From assembly GCA_041399065.1 (NCBI GenBank), contig JAWKTN010000005.1, positions 124,001-188,000 of the forward strand: 64,000 nucleotides of DNA, written 5' to 3'. Position 1 is the stretch's first letter. Every line of letters begins with the position of its first letter. The translations under genes were made by a program, and so were the position numbers. The stretch is from JAGQPD01 sp020426865. Its GTDB lineage: Bacteria; Planctomycetota; Planctomycetia; Pirellulales; Pirellulaceae. This document shows, piece after piece, positions 61,457-64,000 of the stretch. The notes under the pieces are model-generated. The model was not told the origin of the DNA. It worked only from the letters and a program-made list of their open reading frames with translations, and did not search any database.

Positions 61457-63649
61457 CTATATCGTCCCGGTCCATTTCCTGCCGACCCAAAATACTCCTA
61501 ATAATCCCACGATCGTACTGGCCCATAGCGGATGGCACCATAACCTCAGACGCCGGACGATGGGGTCAGGTTCCGGCAAGTCCAACAGCTCATTCACCAA
61601 ACCGCCGATTTCGCTTGGTTTGACCATTTTACCGCGAGTAATGGCGGCAATTTCCTCCAATACATCTAGTCGTACGGGTTTGCCCATTCGTTCGCGCACC
61701 ACGCCCTGGACGCTCAAGGAGGTGTTAAGAGTAGAACTATTTTCGCGACAGGACAGCACCAGTTTATATTCGCCGTTTTCTTCGGGCGTAAAGTTATTCG
61801 TGAACAATCCCCATTCATCCCCTTGTGCCGTTAGGCGGACGCTTTCGGTTTTTCCCGAGGGCGCCACGACCTGCACCAGAACGGTACCGCGTTGAAGCGG
61901 CTCTCCTGACAGGCTCATGACATTGGCATTGAGCGTCACAACGTCGCCACTTTGGGGGCGATCGGGCGAGTAGAACAAGCGCATCGATTCCCCCTGTGCC
62001 ATGCTACGTTGGTAGGCCATCCAGCGCGCGACTTGTCCCCAAAAACGATAATGGTATTTGTCCTCCACGCCCTCGCGCCAACGCCACGCACCGTCACTTC
62101 CCATAAACAGGATTTTGCCAGTGCCAAACGTACGAGTCACCAATAATGGGATCCGGCCAAATTGATTGGATTCACTTTTATGTCGGGCCAGAATCTCAGT
62201 CCCCGCCTTGGCGCGCAAGACCGGTGCGTACCACTGAAACCCTGGCAGCGACTCCCACAGTTGGGCATTATCTTCTTCGGAATCCTCCAACTTTGTCAGC
62301 AGGCTTTGCCTTCCCGTTTCCGTAAGTTCCATCTGCGCAGGGAGGCGCGCACCCCACCCCCCCGGCTGCGTGATATCCAATTGAACCGGATAAAGCTCCT
62401 CAAGTTCCGATCCAATCAGCGAAAGATGCCCACCGTGCATGCCGGGCATGAGGATCAACCCGCTCGCTTGACTCTGCACCAGCCCTTTGATCAGACGGCA
62501 TTGTTCGGCCGTCAGTTGGCCTTCGGAAATCCCCACGTCGCCCAAAAAGATGACGTCGTATTGCGACAGCTGATCCAGTGTCGCAGGAAAAGCGTCGATA
62601 TACCCCTTACCACCGCCAACTTTTGACAAACCTGGATGGAACATCAGGCAGGCGACGTCGACCCCTGGATCGCGTTCCAGTGCATTGCGCAAGTACCGAT
62701 ATTCCCAGCGGGGGTAGGACTCAACCAGCAAGACCTTCAGGGCCTCTTCGCGAATCGAGATGGGAACTGTTTTTTGATTATTTTCTTCGACTCGTTCCTC
62801 CGGTTGTTTTGGAACGTTCACGGTCAATTCGAATTCGCCAGTCTGTTCCGGACGCCAAGTCAGCGCGTCCTGCAGTTGACTGCGTGCAGGAATGGTCACT
62901 TGCTGCGTGATCGGCGCGCCTTGCGAAGGAGTCAACGTTACCGTTGCCTGAACGTCGCGGGGCAGTGCGCTATCAATCGTAAACGGGATTCGCATCGTCT
63001 TGTTGACGACACCGAACGTGGGTGCATCGACGCGAGTCAGTTCCACGTCGGGCAGTCGCGTATCGCTGCCGGTCGCCACGACAAACACTGGAGTATCCTT
63101 GACTCGCAATTGGCTTGCAGCGCGCGCCGGAGGTTCGCCGTCATTCCAATCACCATCCGACAGAAACACGACACCGCGGAGGTTGTCGTGTGACTCCAAC
63201 ACGCTCTCCAAGGCCTGATTCACGTCCGTCGCACTCTTGGGGTCCGTCTGCGTCGACGAGAACTTCTCAATCACCACGTCAAAACGTTCGTTCAAACCTT
63301 GCCAAGTCGTCGGATCGAGCCATGGTTGGATCGATTCGGTACGCGTCTGGGGGAGCGCCGCTGGGTTGGTTGGATCCAGCACATCGCGTGTGTCCATGCT
63401 GCCGGACTCATCTGCCAGCACAACGAGCGTTGGACGTTCTTCCGGTCGGAATTCCTCCAACCATTCCGGTTGATTGAGCGTTACCGCCACCATTGCGACA
63501 ATAACAAACCGCAGGATTTCCAGAATCGCCGTTTCTCGTTTGTAGCCCCCGCGCTGCCAGCCGACAAACGAAACCGCCGCCGTGGCCAAGACGAAAAGTC
63601 CGCCCAGGACAGCAAAGGCCGGCGTTGTTAAAAACTTCAGCGATTCCAT
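61457..63649 (-). CDS. VWA-domain membrane protein (BatA/aerotolerance-type cluster)
   Basis: A 730-residue protein. Two N-terminal transmembrane helices (FAVLGGLFVLATAAVSFVGW, ILEILRFVIVAMVAVTLN) are followed by a von Willebrand A domain whose metal site is Asp80-x-Ser82-x-Ser84 (LADESGSMDTRD). A region after residue ~300 (VLLVESYPRWEYRYLRNAL, MFHPGLSKVGGGKGYIDAFP, VIFLGDVGISEGQLT, LILMPGMHGGHLSL) has the glutamine amidotransferase-like fold often found in these proteins. A hydrophobic C-terminal helix closes it (LWASTIVGLLGVFWVG). It lies between the partial BatA-like gene and the DUF4175-like gene. Confidence 0.9.
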   Translation of the reverse strand: MESLKFLTTPAFAVLGGLFVLATAAVSFVGWQRGGYKRETAILEILRFVIVAMVAVTLNQPEWLEEFRPEERPTLVVLADESGSMDTRDVLDPTNPAALPQTRTESIQPWLDPTTWQGLNERFDVVIEKFSSTQTDPKSATDVNQALESVLESHDNLRGVVFLSDGDWNDGEPPARAASQLRVKDTPVFVVATGSDTRLPDVELTRVDAPTFGVVNKTMRIPFTIDSALPRDVQATVTLTPSQGAPITQQVTIPARSQLQDALTWRPEQTGEFELTVNVPKQPEERVEENNQKTVPISIREEALKVLLVESYPRWEYRYLRNALERDPGVDVACLMFHPGLSKVGGGKGYIDAFPATLDQLSQYDVIFLGDVGISEGQLTAEQCRLIKGLVQSQASGLILMPGMHGGHLSLIGSELEELYPVQLDITQPGGWGARLPAQMELTETGRQSLLTKLEDSEEDNAQLWESLPGFQWYAPVLRAKAGTEILARHKSESNQFGRIPLLVTRTFGTGKILFMGSDGAWRWREGVEDKYHYRFWGQVARWMAYQRSMAQGESMRLFYSPDRPQSGDVVTLNANVMSLSGEPLQRGTVLVQVVAPSGKTESVRLTAQGDEWGLFTNNFTPEENGEYKLVLSCRENSSTLNTSLSVQGVVRERMGKPVRLDVLEEIAAITRGKMVKPSEIGGLVNELLDLPEPDPIVRRLRLWCHPLWASTIVGLLGVFWVGRKWTGTI

Positions 63650-63680
63650 GTCTGTGTCTATCTACCGTCTCGACTGCCGA

Positions 63681-64000
63681 CTACTTCCATCCGACGCACA
63701 ACCAGGCTTCCGCCAACAGCGCCACCGCCATCGTTACCAAAAAAGCTCGCCAGATTTCGTTGGCCAAGGATGAGGTATCACCTACCCGGTCGTCCACTCG
63801 GAGGTAGGTCAACCCCTGAAAGATCTGCTGTAGCGCCGTGTCATCAAGCGTCGTCGTCGCGTCTTCGCTGTGGGGACGATTGATAGCAATACGACGAGCG
63901 TCCTTTTCGTAGGCACCGGCGCGATAGGGGCGCTGAATCGACAACACGTCTTGCGGCGCATCCGTGCTCGGCGTCCAGTCGACAACTTCGGCAGCGGCAA
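63681..64000 (-). CDS. BatA-like membrane protein, C-terminal part (5' end outside window)
   Basis: The frame is open to the window edge and reads AAAEVVDWTPSTDAPQDVLSIQRPYRAGAY, then NRPHSEDATTTLDDTALQQIF, and ends with a hydrophobic helix (AFLVTMAVALLAEAWLCVGWK). The C-terminal helix and the position before the VWA gene, 31 bp away, fit an aerotolerance/BatA-type protein with an N-terminal part outside the window. Only ~105 codons are visible. Confidence 0.7.
   Translation of the reverse strand, partial: AAAEVVDWTPSTDAPQDVLSIQRPYRAGAYEKDARRIAINRPHSEDATTTLDDTALQQIFQGLTYLRVDDRVGDTSSLANEIWRAFLVTMAVALLAEAWLCVGWK

Overview
The window is a piece of a Planctomycetes chromosome, most like the Pirellulales. 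The evidence is the gene content: three pairs of a cytochrome/DUF1549/DUF1553 protein with a Tat-exported DUF1501 protein, LEPR-XLL-type N-terminal extensions, dockerin modules of the GDYNGNGTVDAADYTVWKD type joined to PEP-CTERM tails, a TIGR03067 protein, three Cys-type sulfatases, and a large BatA/DUF4175-type operon. No rRNA, tRNA, phage, CRISPR array or complete insertion sequence was seen.

Left part (1-15,300). The end of a WD40-type protein is followed by a plus-strand run of secreted surface proteins: a subtilisin with a LEPR-XLL-type leader, a small dockerin/PEP-CTERM protein, a kelch/Ig/Fn3 LEPR-XLL protein, and a remarkable 1153-residue frame that joins three complete exoproteins, each with its own signal-like segment and PEP-CTERM tail. 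On the minus strand lie a tandem-duplicated SGNH esterase, a GH5-type glycosidase fragment truncated at both ends, and a small membrane-anchored protein.

Middle (15,300-36,300). Small DUF2267 and DUF2934 genes are followed by the three cytochrome/DUF1501 pairs. Between them are a VOC protein, a minus-strand run of oxidoreductase, HEAT-repeat and TIGR03067 genes, and a 132-bp MITE-like element. A fragment of a small carboxypeptidase-regulatory-like protein and an endonuclease/exonuclease/phosphatase protein close this part.

Right-middle (36,300-51,400). This minus-strand region carries an autotransporter-repeat dockerin/PEP-CTERM protein with three 16-bp repeats just upstream of its start, a Uma2-type nuclease, three sulfatases, a CehA/McbA-like protein, and a transaminase/omega-amidase pair. 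Two non-coding stretches hold palindromic and direct repeats. One repeat, built on AATACCTCGAACC, recurs at seven places and at two of them directly follows a PEP-CTERM coding end.

Right end (51,373-64,000). At least eight co-directional minus-strand genes form one likely operon: a BatA-like protein (cut by the window edge), a VWA membrane protein, a DUF4175-like protein interrupted by an in-frame TGA and its continuation, two paralogous exported helical proteins, a squalene-cyclase-fold repeat protein, and a large protein ending in a TlpA-type thioredoxin domain. The overall picture is a polysaccharide-degrading planctomycete with a large exported proteome. No operation of the unusual loci has been demonstrated; these are readings of sequence only.
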